A DNA stretch of 5,273 nt, taken from Candidatus Omnitrophota bacterium. GTDB lineage: Bacteria > Omnitrophota > Gorgyraeia > B26-G9. The DNA lies in the NCBI GenBank assembly GCA_028718845.1, contig JAQULA010000136.1, positions 1-5,273 of the forward strand. Reading direction: 5' to 3'. The notes under the pieces were generated by a model. It worked only from the letters and a program-made list of their open reading frames with translations. It ran no database searches and had not been told where the DNA came from. Below, one piece after another: positions 1-5,273 of this stretch. Both the position numbers and the translations under genes were made by a program. The first letter of the stretch is position 1. Every line of letters begins with the position of its first letter.

Positions 1-777
1 GATTTCAAGACCGCATTGCGCGAGGCCCAGAAAAAGGGCTATGCCGAAAAAGATCCCAGCCTCGATATTAACGGAGTCGATTCGGCCCATAAAATCGCGA
101 TTTTGGCTCAGATGTGTTTTGGCCAGAGGGTTAATCTTAACGATATCTACGTCGAGGGTATCCAGGACATAAGCCTGCACGATATCCGCTACGCCGATGA
201 GTTGGGGTATGTTATCAAACTGCTGGCGATTGCCAAACGTCGCAGCCGGGATATTCAAATTCGCGTCCATCCCACGCTTATTCCTAAAGATCATATTATG
301 GCAAAGATCAATGGCGTGTTTAATGCCATTTTTATTCGCGCCGATCTGGTCGGAGAAATGCTGTTGCACGGAAAAGGCGCCGGCCAATTGCCTACGGCCA
401 GCGCGGTGGTCAGCGATGTCGTCTCTATCGTGGAAAAAATCGCCTTGCCTCCGGGAAGCGAACCGCAGCGTTGCGTTTCGGCCGACCCGGGGAAGAAAAT
501 CGCTTCGATTGATGAGGTTGAGTCGCGCTATTATATTCGGTTTATGGCCCTGGATGAACCGGCGGTGCTTTCAAAGATATCAACGATTCTGGGTGATCTG
601 AATATCAGTATTCACAGTGTTATTCAGAAAGGCCGGCGTCAGGCGCAGGCGGTACCGATTGTGATGATGACGCATGAAGCAAAAGAAAAAAACGTACGGG
701 AGGCGTTGCGGGCGATCGATATGCTTCCGATCATAAAAATTAAAACCGTAGCAATCCGGGTGGAGAGATTATCATGA
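1..777 (+). CDS. hom: Homoserine dehydrogenase, C-terminal part (5' truncated by window edge)
   Basis: NAD(P)-dependent homoserine dehydrogenase reduces aspartate 4-semialdehyde to homoserine, the branch-point step to threonine and methionine, in the cytosol. The frame is open from base 1, so the start lies upstream; 258 residues are present of the roughly 430 usual for the ACT-containing form, and the N-terminal Rossmann domain is missing. Window residues 9-31 fit the family signature A-x3-G-Y-A-x2-D-P-x2-D-I-x-G-x-D-x3-K, ending in the catalytic Lys31. A GKGAG-QLPTASAVVSD segment (124-139) is the typical end of the catalytic domain. Residues from about 177 (YYIRF..DEPAVLSKIS) to the end form an ACT domain, which in this family usually mediates threonine feedback inhibition. 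The stop overlaps the thrC start (ATGA), indicating translational coupling. The TTG at 16 lies inside the family signature region and is not a credible start. Confidence 0.95.
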   Translation, partial: DFKTALREAQKKGYAEKDPSLDINGVDSAHKIAILAQMCFGQRVNLNDIYVEGIQDISLHDIRYADELGYVIKLLAIAKRRSRDIQIRVHPTLIPKDHIMAKINGVFNAIFIRADLVGEMLLHGKGAGQLPTASAVVSDVVSIVEKIALPPGSEPQRCVSADPGKKIASIDEVESRYYIRFMALDEPAVLSKISTILGDLNISIHSVIQKGRRQAQAVPIVMMTHEAKEKNVREALRAIDMLPIIKIKTVAIRVERLS

Positions 778-1862
778 GCGGTGAAATGCGCGGGACCAGA
801 TGGGAAGGATTGAATAAGCGTTATGCGGCGTTTCTTCCGGTAAGCGAGGCTACGCCGATTGTCAGTCTCAGCGAAGGGAACACGCCGCTGATCTATGCCG
901 CCGCAGTCAGCGAATGCGTCGGTAAGGGGATTTCGGTGTTTTTAAAATACGAGGGGCTCAACCCTACCGGATCGTTTAAAGACCGGGGAATGACCATGGC
1001 GATTTCCAAGGCCAAGGAGGCCGGGGCGCGTGCGGTTATGTGCGCCTCTACCGGTAATACCTCGGCATCGGCGGCGGCATATTGCGCCCGGGCCGGGCTT
1101 ACCTGTATCGTGCTTATTCCCAAGGGGGCTATTGCGTTGGGAAAACTGGCCCAGGCGTTAATTCATGGGGCTAAGGTTCTGGCGGTAGATGGCAATTTTG
1201 ATCAGGCTCTGGAGCTGGTGCGGACGATTACCGACAAATATCCGGTTACGCTGGTGAATTCGATCAATCCCTATCGGATCGAAGGGCAAAAAACCGCGGC
1301 ATTTGAAATTTGTGATTTTTTCGGTGAGGCTCCGGAATTTCTGGCGATCCCGGTGGGGAACGCCGGTAATATTACGGCGTATTGGCGCGGATTCAACGAA
1401 TATAAGCAGAAAAATAAAATCGGGGTTTTGCCTAAAATGCTCGGATTTCAGGCTGAGGGGGCGGCTCCGATCGTGCGCAAAGAAGTGGTGAAAAATCCCA
1501 AAACAATTGCTACGGCGATAAAAATCGGAAACCCGGCCAGTTGGCGTTACGCTGAAGCGGCGCGCGATGAATCCGGCGGTATTATCGACATGGTTAGTGA
1601 TGATGAAATTCTCGCGGCCTATGCTTTGCTGGCCGGAAAAGAAGGGGTTTTTGTCGAGCCGGCTTCGGCGGCTTCGGTTGCCGGAATTCTTAAATTGGCA
1701 AAACAGGGGTATTTTAAGGATATATCGCGGGCAAAGATTGTTTGCGTGGTAACCGGGCACGGATTGAAAGACCCGGACCGGGCGATACAAAGCATACAAG
1801 AGCCTGTAGTCATACCGCCGACGGTTGAGGCGGTACTAGACCGGGCCGGGATTGGGCAATAA
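774..1862 (+). CDS. thrC: Threonine synthase
   Basis: PLP-dependent threonine synthase converts O-phospho-L-homoserine and water to L-threonine and phosphate, the last step of the pathway. The 362-residue length fits the short Bacillus-type class rather than the longer E. coli type (about 430). Visible motifs are NPTGSFKDRGM with the PLP-binding Lys69, STGNTSAS at 92-99 (substrate and cofactor loop), the glycine/asparagine-rich PVGNAGN loop at 193-199 expected to hold the PLP phosphate, and EPASAAS at 295-301. The ATG is chosen because it overlaps the hom stop as ATGA and has GGAGAG at 762-767 with a six-base gap; a second ATG at 786 is less well placed. It requires phosphohomoserine, so a homoserine kinase must exist; the next gene is the best candidate. 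Confidence 0.97.
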   Translation: MSGEMRGTRWEGLNKRYAAFLPVSEATPIVSLSEGNTPLIYAAAVSECVGKGISVFLKYEGLNPTGSFKDRGMTMAISKAKEAGARAVMCASTGNTSASAAAYCARAGLTCIVLIPKGAIALGKLAQALIHGAKVLAVDGNFDQALELVRTITDKYPVTLVNSINPYRIEGQKTAAFEICDFFGEAPEFLAIPVGNAGNITAYWRGFNEYKQKNKIGVLPKMLGFQAEGAAPIVRKEVVKNPKTIATAIKIGNPASWRYAEAARDESGGIIDMVSDDEILAAYALLAGKEGVFVEPASAASVAGILKLAKQGYFKDISRAKIVCVVTGHGLKDPDRAIQSIQEPVVIPPTVEAVLDRAGIGQ

Positions 1863-3073
1863 TGAAAGGTATGAAATATATTGTACTGGTTGCCGACGGC
1901 ATGGCCGATTATCCGCTGGAAGAGCTGGGCGGGCGCACGCCTTTAGAGGTGGCGCGGACCCCGAATATGGATTTTCTGGCGGTAAACGGTAAGATTGGAA
2001 TGGCTGCGTGCGTGCCCGAGGGCATGGCCGCAGGCAGCGATGTAGCCAACCTTTCCATATTCGGATATGACCCGCGTAAATATTTCTCCGGCCGCGCCCC
2101 CCTGGAGGCGATTAATCTGGGAATACAGCTGCGTGATGATGAGATAGCCTTTCGCTGTAACTTTATTACCGAGGAAAATGACATTTTACTTGATTATAGT
2201 GCCGGCCATATTACCACTAAAGAGGCTCAGGTTTTGATAAAAGTATTGAATAAACGCCTGTCCAACGAATCACTGCGGTTCTATCCCGGCGTTAGCTACC
2301 GTCATTTATTGGTACTGCGCGGCCAGCCGGATGATTACCTTAAGCTTAAATGCCATGCCCCGCATGACATTATCGGCAAAAAGGTGTCAGAACACCTGCC
2401 GCAGGGTAAAAATCGCGCGTCTATTGTTGAATTAATGAAAAAATCACAGGAAATTTTAAGGGAGCATGAAATCAACCTGGTGCGGATTGATCTTAAAGAG
2501 AATCCCGGTAACATGATCTGGCTGTGGGGGCAGGGAAAACGGGTTGAACTGCCGCTGTTTAAACAAAAGTACGGACTCGATGGCGCGGTTATTTCCGCAG
2601 TTGACCTTATTAAAGGAATCGGGCGTTCGGTCGGACTGGACTCGATCAACGTACCGGGAGCAACCGGATATTATGATACCGATTATGAGGCTAAAGCGCG
2701 TTATGCTATTAAGTCATTGGAAAATAAAGACTTTGTGTTTGTGCACGTAGAGGCCCCGGATGAGGCCGGTCATAATGGAGATACCCGGGCAAAGATTTCC
2801 GCAATCGAAAACTTCGACCGCTTAGTTGTTGGGAGGATATTGGAGGCTTATCGGGACTCTGAAGCAGTGCGGATTATGGTTTTGCCGGACCATCCAACCC
2901 CGATTTCCTTAAAAACACATACTTCCGACCCGGTTTGTTTTTTAATGTATGGTACGGGTATTGCAAAAGATGAATTTGTGTGGTATAATGAAATTGAGGC
3001 AAAAAAGAGTTCTTTTAGATTCGAAAACGGATACGAATTAATGGATTGCTTTATTAAAAAAGATTATATATAA
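1862..3073 (+). CDS. ApgM-family cofactor-independent phosphoglycerate mutase / proposed homoserine kinase
   Basis: A full-length (403 aa) alkaline-phosphatase-superfamily protein of the archaeal-type, metal-dependent phosphoglycerate mutase family (apgM). Seen in the sequence: VADGMAD with metal-ligand Asp12; AGSDVANLSIFGYDP with the presumed nucleophile Ser59 and the downstream GRAPLEA; HVEAPDEAGHNGD (295-307) with metal-binding Asp/His; and LPDHPTP plus THTSDP (341-357), further metal ligands near the C-terminus. The family contains true 2,3-BPG-independent mutases and a subfamily annotated as proposed homoserine kinase, found beside threonine genes. Here the ATG overlaps the thrC stop by one base (TAATG), no ordinary thrB is visible, and Asn63 stands where I recall His in mutase members (SDTAH). 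A homoserine kinase role is therefore inferred, not proven. No good Shine-Dalgarno precedes either the ATG at 1862 or the in-frame ATG at 1871; coupling to thrC favours 1862. Confidence 0.9.
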   Translation: MKGMKYIVLVADGMADYPLEELGGRTPLEVARTPNMDFLAVNGKIGMAACVPEGMAAGSDVANLSIFGYDPRKYFSGRAPLEAINLGIQLRDDEIAFRCNFITEENDILLDYSAGHITTKEAQVLIKVLNKRLSNESLRFYPGVSYRHLLVLRGQPDDYLKLKCHAPHDIIGKKVSEHLPQGKNRASIVELMKKSQEILREHEINLVRIDLKENPGNMIWLWGQGKRVELPLFKQKYGLDGAVISAVDLIKGIGRSVGLDSINVPGATGYYDTDYEAKARYAIKSLENKDFVFVHVEAPDEAGHNGDTRAKISAIENFDRLVVGRILEAYRDSEAVRIMVLPDHPTPISLKTHTSDPVCFLMYGTGIAKDEFVWYNEIEAKKSSFRFENGYELMDCFIKKDYI

Positions 3074-3199
3074 TTTATAAAAAAACTCTAGTTATATTAT
3101 ACGCAAGCAAATTGATACGCCTTCATATCATACGTGCAATCCAAAAGTTCTTGCCTCTGAGTATAGATGCAAGAAGTCTGTATTCTGCCTTTGACTTTG
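3074..3199. other. AT-rich intergenic stretch after the threonine operon
   Basis: No gene is recognisable here. A 12-base AT palindrome (ATTATATATAAT, 3063-3074) spans the stop of the preceding gene. TTCTTGC (3148-3154) and GCAAGAA (3169-3175) form a perfect 7-bp inverted repeat with a 14-base loop, but no T-tract follows on the plus strand, so it is not a clear intrinsic terminator. How the threonine operon terminates is not evident from sequence. Confidence 0.5.
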
Positions 3200-3228
3200 T
3201 TGACAGTATTTTTGAAATGTGTTATACT
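3200..3228 (+). promoter_or_regulatory. Sigma-70-type promoter for the riboswitch leader
   Basis: A perfect -35 hexamer TTGACA (3200-3205) is separated by exactly 17 bases from TATACT (3223-3228), one base from the TATAAT consensus. Transcription would start near 3234-3237, about 80 bases before the aptamer core, so the whole structured leader lies in the transcript. It is the best promoter match I can see in the window. Confidence 0.75.
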
Positions 3229-3288
3229 TAATACTGAAATTAAAAAAACTTTTATTTTCACTGTAATAAGTATTAAGGATATCCGAAA

Positions 3289-3322
3289 ATCCACTAGATG
3301 TGGATCTGCCGTAATGTACGGC
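3289..3322 (+). other. Two tandem leader hairpins upstream of the aptamer
   Basis: ATCCAC (3289-3294) pairs with GTGGAT (3300-3305) around TAGAT. GCCGTA (3308-3313) pairs with TACGGC (3317-3322) around ATG. Both stems are perfect and only two bases apart. The 3' arm of the second, CGGC (3319-3322), can also pair with GCCG at 3495-3498, which would form helix P1 of the following aptamer. The second hairpin may therefore fold first and be displaced. This role is inferred from complementarity only. Confidence 0.5.
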
Positions 3323-3498
3323 GGAGGCAAACCTTGAGAAATCAAGGGGCGGCACGCGGTCGAGAATGAGTCGACAACGTGCCCACGTAATGCGCGGGAA
3401 TGTGCATTCACGTGGCAAAGCTACGGGTCTACAGCAACAGCTAAGATCGCCGGGCGCACCGACAACGTTTTTAGCGTGCTATGATAGCCGAGCTGCCG
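3319..3498 (+). promoter_or_regulatory. Cyclic-di-GMP-I (GEMM-I) riboswitch aptamer with expanded core
   Basis: The RNA carries the GEMM-I landmarks in order. GGCAAACC (3326-3333) runs into a perfect P2 helix, CCTTGA/TCAAGG capped by a GAAA tetraloop (3332-3347). Then come GGC (3348-3350), GCAAAGC (3415-3421) and ACGGGTCTA (3423-3431), and finally TATGATAGCCG-AGCT-GCCG (3480-3498). P3 is supported by compensatory change: the family's AGCC/GGUU pairing is AGCT (3419-3422) with AGCT (3491-3494) here, and CGG (3424-3426) pairs with CCG (3488-3490). P1 could be CGGC (3319-3322) with GCCG (3495-3498). The bases equivalent to the ligand-contacting G20 (G3327) and A47 (A3417) of the Vc2 aptamer are kept; the C92 equivalent lies in the retained GCCG. 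The distal part of P3 is long (3432-3480; AGCA/TGCT and GCTAA/TTAGC pairs). A 64-base insertion interrupts the core at 3351-3414. Family assignment is by remembered consensus, not a covariance-model score. Confidence 0.8.
3351..3414 (+). other. Two-hairpin insertion inside the riboswitch core
   Basis: Exactly between the GGC and GCAAAGC halves of the usual GEMM-I GACGCAAAGC strand lie two abutting hairpins. The first (3351-3383) pairs GGCACG/CGTGCC, has a 2x2 CG/AA internal loop, then GTCGA/TCGAC around a 7-base loop. The second (3384-3414) pairs CACGT/ACGTG, bulges C3409, then AATGCGC/GTGCATT with one G-U pair around GGGAAT. Removing the 64 bases restores a near-consensus aptamer strand. They contain no recognisable ORF or terminator. 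Their role is unknown; an added stabilising or second sensing domain is possible. Confidence 0.75.
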
Positions 3499-3526
3499 AA
3501 GATTTAGCAGTTCGGCTATTATTTTG
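3484..3526 (+). terminator. Terminator-like hairpin forming the riboswitch expression platform
   Basis: ATAGCCGA (3484-3491) pairs fully with TCGGCTAT (3512-3519). The stem continues through a G-U pair and CTGC/GCAG to give 13 consecutive pairs around a 10-base loop (3497-3506), followed by a modest U-rich tract TTATTTTG (3519-3526). The ascending arm is also the 3' strand of aptamer helices P3 and P1, so the two folds exclude each other. Ligand binding should prevent this hairpin and permit read-through (ON switch). The U-tract is short and interrupted, so termination efficiency is uncertain. Confidence 0.7.
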
Positions 3527-3544
3527 TAAACTAACGAGGTTTTA

Positions 3545-3652
3545 ATGAAACTATTTAAGAATATGGTCCTGCAAACTAGAGGGGAGGTGTCGAAGCAGGG
3601 CAAAAATTGTCAATCGGCGTATTGTTGTTCTAATTCATATTTATATTTATAA
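3545..3652 (+). CDS. Possible 35-aa small ORF in the leader
   Basis: An ATG at 3545 has GAGG (3536-3539) five bases upstream and opens a 35-codon frame that begins MKLFKNMVLQ and ends NSYLYL before TAA. It lies directly after the terminator hairpin and 78 bases before the secreted-protein gene. It contains three cysteines, no clear membrane segment and no domain I recognise. It could be a leader peptide, a real small protein under the riboswitch, or a chance frame in untranslated RNA. Chance is quite possible at this length. Confidence 0.25.
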   Translation: MKLFKNMVLQTRGEVSKQGKNCQSAYCCSNSYLYL

Positions 3653-3659
3653 TATAACA

Positions 3660-3688
3660 TTGACATATAGCGCGGTAGTAAATTATTG
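3660..3688 (+). promoter_or_regulatory. Possible second promoter between riboswitch and secreted-protein gene
   Basis: A perfect TTGACA (3660-3665) lies 66 bases before the ATG at 3731. With a 17-base spacer the -10 would be TTATTG (3683-3688), a poor match; ATTATT at 16 bases is no better. If active, it would give riboswitch-independent transcription of the downstream gene. The surrounding AT-richness makes a chance match plausible. Confidence 0.25.
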
Positions 3689-3718
3689 AGTAAATTTTCA
3701 TAATAAAATCAGTAAAAA

Positions 3719-3724
3719 AGGAGG
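3719..3724 (+). promoter_or_regulatory. Strong ribosome binding site of the YD-repeat gene
   Basis: AGGAGG is followed by a six-base spacer and the ATG at 3731. It is the strongest Shine-Dalgarno in the window, fixes the start of the secreted-protein gene, and lies more than 190 bases beyond the terminator. Control by the aptamer is thus more likely at transcription than by masking this site. Confidence 0.85.
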
Positions 3725-3730
3725 AGTGCG

Positions 3731-5273
3731 ATGAAAAAGGGTATACGCTATTATTCGTATATTGTTGTCGTGTGTTTCTTGGTAAATATCCTGACCACTA
3801 ATGTCGGCTTGGCTTTTGATCTGCAGGCCCAGCAGGATATGCTCATGTCGGACGATGTTTTAAAGACGGTTTTCGGTGACCAGATCAGCACGCAGAGCGA
3901 TTCAACGAACCTGACTGACGCTACGATCGCTACGCCGGCAAAGGTCATTACCACCTCAAACGGAGACGTATATATTTATTCTTCCCAGGGAGTTTCCGCT
4001 CAGGTATCGACAACCAAAACCGGTGAAACTACGGTCACCTATTCAATGAACGGTGCCAACGTAAGAATAAAAAATGAAGATACCGGTGAAGAGTTTACTT
4101 ACCAGTACCAGATCGACGGCGCGCAGATCAATCTGGTTAATAGCCTCGGTGTGGTCGTGGAAACCCGCTCGGTAGACAGCTTCGGCAATACCACTTCGCT
4201 GTCGAATCAGGGAACGATCGAATATGTTTATTCCGATGACGGGCTTAATAAAATAGTCAAGTCCATCGATCAATGGGGCAACGTGACGGTATACGACAGT
4301 TTAGGCCGTCCGGATTATATTATGTATATCGATTCCGACGGCAGTGAGGTCATGATCGGGGATTATACTTTCAACAGCAAGGGGATTTTGGAATCGTTTG
4401 TCGACCATAACGGCAGTACTACTTATTTTGAAAGCGACGGGATTCGGCCGGCCTATACGACCAATGCGCAAGGCGCGATCACTCAGGTGTATGAATACGA
4501 CAGCGATAATCATCTGATTTCCGTACTGGAATATGCCGGAGGGACTGATCCGACCAAGCAAACGATTGTTGAAGACGGCTACTATACGGTTATGTTCGAT
4601 CTGACCCCGGTCCTGGATGAGGAGGGCAACCCGGTGTTGGATGCTTCGGGGGAAGCTACTTTTACCCAGACTCTGATCGGAGCGTATAATTACGATGAAG
4701 CCGGGCACATTTCCTCGGTAACCCAAATCGGCAGCGGCAGCACGGTTACCGGATGGACGGAATATGATGAATGGGGCCAGGTTATCGGACAATATAATCA
4801 GGAAGGCGTGCTGGTTACCGAATATGTATATAATGAACGCGGCTTTTTGCAGCAAACTATTTCATTGGGCGGCGTCGACTCCTTAACCGGACAGCAGGTC
4901 CAGTTGAGCTACACCTTGTTTGATAAACAGGGACGTCCGGCGGAAGTATGGCAGCTGGGAGACGGGAGCAATAAAGTCAAATCGCAAACCTATGAATATA
5001 ATGGCGAGGGCTTCCTTGAATCCACGTTTACCTACGGTATCCTTCGCGGCACTGATGAGAATAACACGGCAACCTACAATAAACCGGTTGACTCAGCCGG
5101 CAATCTTGTTACTGACGGCCACTTTACATACATCACCCCCCCTCAGGCCACGTTTGACAAGAAAGGCCGTCCGCAAACCGTGTATGGAATTGCCCGCGAT
5201 TCCGCCGGTAACGCGATGCTCGATGAAGAGGGTAACGTGGTATTGGAGAAACAGCAGTCGTATGTGTACAGTA
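3731..5273 (+). CDS. Secreted YD/RHS-like repeat protein, N-terminal part (3' truncated by window edge)
   Basis: The frame is open for 514 codons to the end of the window without a stop, so the C-terminus lies outside. Residues 1-28 form a signal peptide: MKKGIR basic start, hydrophobic YIVVVCFLVNIL core, and a likely cut after GLA28, so export across the inner membrane is expected. After a Thr/Ser-rich segment with short beta-like stretches come degenerate YD-type repeats: EYVYSDDG (164), VYEYDSDN (253), AYNYDEAG (318), TEYDEWGQ (343), TEYVYNERG (363) and QTYEYNGEG (419). A second motif, YDSLGRP/FDKQGRP/FDKKGRP, recurs at 188, 397 and 475, and LDEEGN occurs at 295 and 497. YD/RHS repeats form beta-rich surface or shell structures in adhesins, wall-associated proteins and polymorphic toxins. 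No toxin or sorting domain is visible because the end is missing. The riboswitch leader suggests c-di-GMP control and a role at the cell surface or in the matrix, which is inference. Confidence 0.88.
   Translation, partial: MKKGIRYYSYIVVVCFLVNILTTNVGLAFDLQAQQDMLMSDDVLKTVFGDQISTQSDSTNLTDATIATPAKVITTSNGDVYIYSSQGVSAQVSTTKTGETTVTYSMNGANVRIKNEDTGEEFTYQYQIDGAQINLVNSLGVVVETRSVDSFGNTTSLSNQGTIEYVYSDDGLNKIVKSIDQWGNVTVYDSLGRPDYIMYIDSDGSEVMIGDYTFNSKGILESFVDHNGSTTYFESDGIRPAYTTNAQGAITQVYEYDSDNHLISVLEYAGGTDPTKQTIVEDGYYTVMFDLTPVLDEEGNPVLDASGEATFTQTLIGAYNYDEAGHISSVTQIGSGSTVTGWTEYDEWGQVIGQYNQEGVLVTEYVYNERGFLQQTISLGGVDSLTGQQVQLSYTLFDKQGRPAEVWQLGDGSNKVKSQTYEYNGEGFLESTFTYGILRGTDENNTATYNKPVDSAGNLVTDGHFTYITPPQATFDKKGRPQTVYGIARDSAGNAMLDEEGNVVLEKQQSYVYS

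Noticed and set aside
197..601. 134-codon plus-strand frame overlapping hom
   Set aside because: Out of frame with homoserine dehydrogenase, rich in Trp, Arg and Cys, without a family match.
1158..1799. 213-codon open frame on the minus strand inside thrC
   Set aside because: It is antisense to a clear threonine synthase with all motifs intact. Its translation is rich in Arg, His, Phe and Asn with no family resemblance, as expected for a shadow frame.
3148..3175. Perfect 7-bp inverted repeat as terminator of the threonine operon
   Set aside because: It has a 14-base loop, a modest stem and no plus-strand T-run after it, so it was not called as a terminator.
3319..3498. Cobalamin or other metabolite riboswitch
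   Set aside because: The B12-box-like elements are absent. GGCAAACC with GAAA-capped P2, GCAAAGC and the GCCG-AGCT-GCCG ending together fit GEMM-I better.
3289..3526. CRISPR array, tRNA or attachment site suggested by the many short inverted repeats
   Set aside because: There are no regularly spaced identical repeats, no tRNA cloverleaf or conserved T-arm, and the structures fit a riboswitch leader.
3097..3603. Minus-strand open frames of 60-104 codons in the intergenic region
   Set aside because: They run antisense through the promoter, aptamer hairpins and terminator, overlap each other, and show no recognisable protein features.
4301..4855. 184-codon open frame on the minus strand
   Set aside because: It lies entirely antisense to the secreted repeat protein, whose plus frame has a strong ribosome site, signal peptide and repeats. 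No ribosome site or domain supports the minus frame.

Overview
The window appears to be a bacterial chromosome segment of intermediate base composition, with all genes on the plus strand. It has two parts: the end of a threonine-biosynthesis operon, then a riboswitch-controlled leader for a large secreted repeat protein. The lineage cannot be fixed from sequence alone. A compact hom-thrC-apgM operon, a cyclic-di-GMP-I (GEMM-I) leader and a secreted YD-type protein would suit an uncultured Gram-negative group such as Candidatus Omnitrophota or a deltaproteobacterium-like lineage. That is a guess.

Positions 1-3073 hold three tightly coupled genes. They are the C-terminal 258 residues of homoserine dehydrogenase (catalytic signature plus ACT domain), a complete threonine synthase whose ATG overlaps the previous stop, and a complete apgM-type alkaline-phosphatase-superfamily protein whose ATG overlaps the thrC stop by one base. 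No classical thrB is visible. The apgM-like protein sits where homoserine kinase would be expected, and its subfamily has been proposed to supply that activity. Together the three would convert aspartate semialdehyde to homoserine, O-phosphohomoserine and threonine.

Positions 3074-3730 carry no convincing large gene but are rich in regulatory structure. A near-consensus sigma-70-type promoter (TTGACA, 17 bp, TATACT) starts a long leader. The leader contains two small hairpins and a c-di-GMP-I riboswitch-like aptamer with the conserved GGCAAACC, GAAA-capped P2, GCAAAGC and GCCG-AGCT-GCCG elements. The aptamer is interrupted by an exactly placed 64-nt insertion made of two adjacent hairpins. 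An intrinsic-terminator-like hairpin reuses the 3' strand of the aptamer, which suggests a ligand-ON transcriptional switch. A possible 35-codon ORF and a weaker second promoter follow.

From 3731 to the window edge an uninterrupted frame of 514 codons has a strong Shine-Dalgarno sequence, a signal peptide and many degenerate YD/RHS-like repeats. It is an extracellular or cell-surface protein whose C-terminus lies outside the window. The simplest reading is that cyclic di-GMP, a usual signal for surface attachment and matrix production, controls expression of this protein. The most unusual feature is the double-hairpin insertion in the aptamer core.
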